Assembly (NCBI GenBank): GCA_023251695.1 | Contig: JAHEYE010000066.1 | Coordinates: forward strand, 1-14,376 | Direction: 5' to 3' | From: Sphingobacteriaceae bacterium | Lineage (GTDB): Bacteria > Bacteroidota > Bacteroidia > B-17B0 > Aurantibacillaceae | Length of the DNA: 14,376 bases | Shown here: in pieces, positions 14,130-14,376 of the stretch | Layout: each line of letters begins with the position of its first letter | Numbering within the stretch: position 1 is the stretch's first letter | The notes under the pieces: generated by a model | Databases searched by the model: none | What the model saw: only the letters and a program-made list of their open reading frames with translations | Told to the model about the DNA's origin: nothing | Program-made: the position numbers and the translations under genes

Positions 14130-14376
14130 ATGACACGACAATTATTCATATTCTGTTTGACACTTCTCGCACTTAATAGTCGTGGACAAAAATTCGTAGA
14201 CAAAATCAATAAAGACAGTCTCAGCAAGACAATCGTCGAATTAAATGTTATTCTTATAGACAACCTAAAGACAACAAAACTTCCACCAGACTGCGGGGTA
14301 TTTCAACCACAAAATATGACATTTAAATATGAAGTAATCAAGGTTATTAGTGGTGACTATAAAGCAAAGACAATTC
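14130..14376 (+). CDS. Secreted protein of unknown function, candidate cassette gene, 3' end beyond window
   Basis: At least 82 codons open from ATG 14130 to the right edge. A signal peptide is clear: MTRQLFIFCLTLLAL, then NSRGQ as probable cleavage region. The mature part continues KFVDKINKDSLSK..., with a single Cys in PPDCGVFQP followed by TFKYEVIKVISGDYKAKTI, a two-strand beta pattern; I do not recognise the family. The start is only 9 bp after the GTTAGGC core, the tight layout expected of an integron cassette. Codon use differs from the upstream genes: all five Asp are GAC and all seven Thr are ACA, where neighbours mostly use GAT and mixed Thr codons. This supports foreign origin, though the sample is small. 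The function and the length are unknown. Confidence 0.7.
   Translation, partial: MTRQLFIFCLTLLALNSRGQKFVDKINKDSLSKTIVELNVILIDNLKTTKLPPDCGVFQPQNMTFKYEVIKVISGDYKAKTI

Noticed and set aside
1..14376. CRISPR array, tRNA or rRNA genes, insertion sequence
   Set aside because: No regularly spaced direct repeats, no cloverleaf-like or rRNA-like stretch and no transposase were seen on either strand.

Overview
The window looks like chromosomal DNA from a member of the Bacteroidota. The evidence is AT-rich genes, promoters of the TTG-N19-TAnnTTTG type (clearest at 11173-11202), a large SprA-like outer-membrane protein, and Bacteroidota-type GH3 and PHP/PolX-like proteins. The order within the phylum cannot be fixed from the sequence.

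Layout. 1-2980 (minus) is the 5' part of a very large secreted surface protein that leaves the window at its left edge. It is divergent from exonuclease III (3143-3910). Next comes a solitary peptide-binding lipoprotein (4020-5783), closed by a textbook intrinsic terminator. A run of plus-strand genes follows: ispD, a PHP/PolX-like protein overlapping it by 4 bp, a GH3-family enzyme, and a secreted protein of unknown function whose GTG start overlaps the GH3 stop. A small minus-strand lipoprotein (10660-10998) faces this run. 11219-12283 is a PaaE-like flavin/2Fe-2S reductase with a near-ideal promoter. All of this is ordinary chromosomal housekeeping and accessory content.

The right end is different. 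12284-12560 is packed with dyad symmetries, ending in an 18-bp inverted repeat with one mismatch (12471-12488 / 12540-12557). Two overlapping genes follow: a small GIY-YIG endonuclease and a tyrosine recombinase whose C-terminus resembles integron integrases and which carries an extra N-terminal domain. Directly after the recombinase is a 93-bp imperfect palindrome (14028-14120) ending in GTTAGGC, which fits the integron core-site consensus GTTRRRY. Nine bases later a secreted-protein gene begins, with codon choices unlike its neighbours (all 5 Asp are GAC, all 7 Thr are ACA), and runs off the right edge.

The most interesting reading is an integron-like cassette platform in a Bacteroidota chromosome, with the integrase in the same direction as its cassettes and a nuclease co-expressed with it. 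The window holds only the integrase end and part of one candidate cassette, so array structure is an inference that the downstream sequence would settle.
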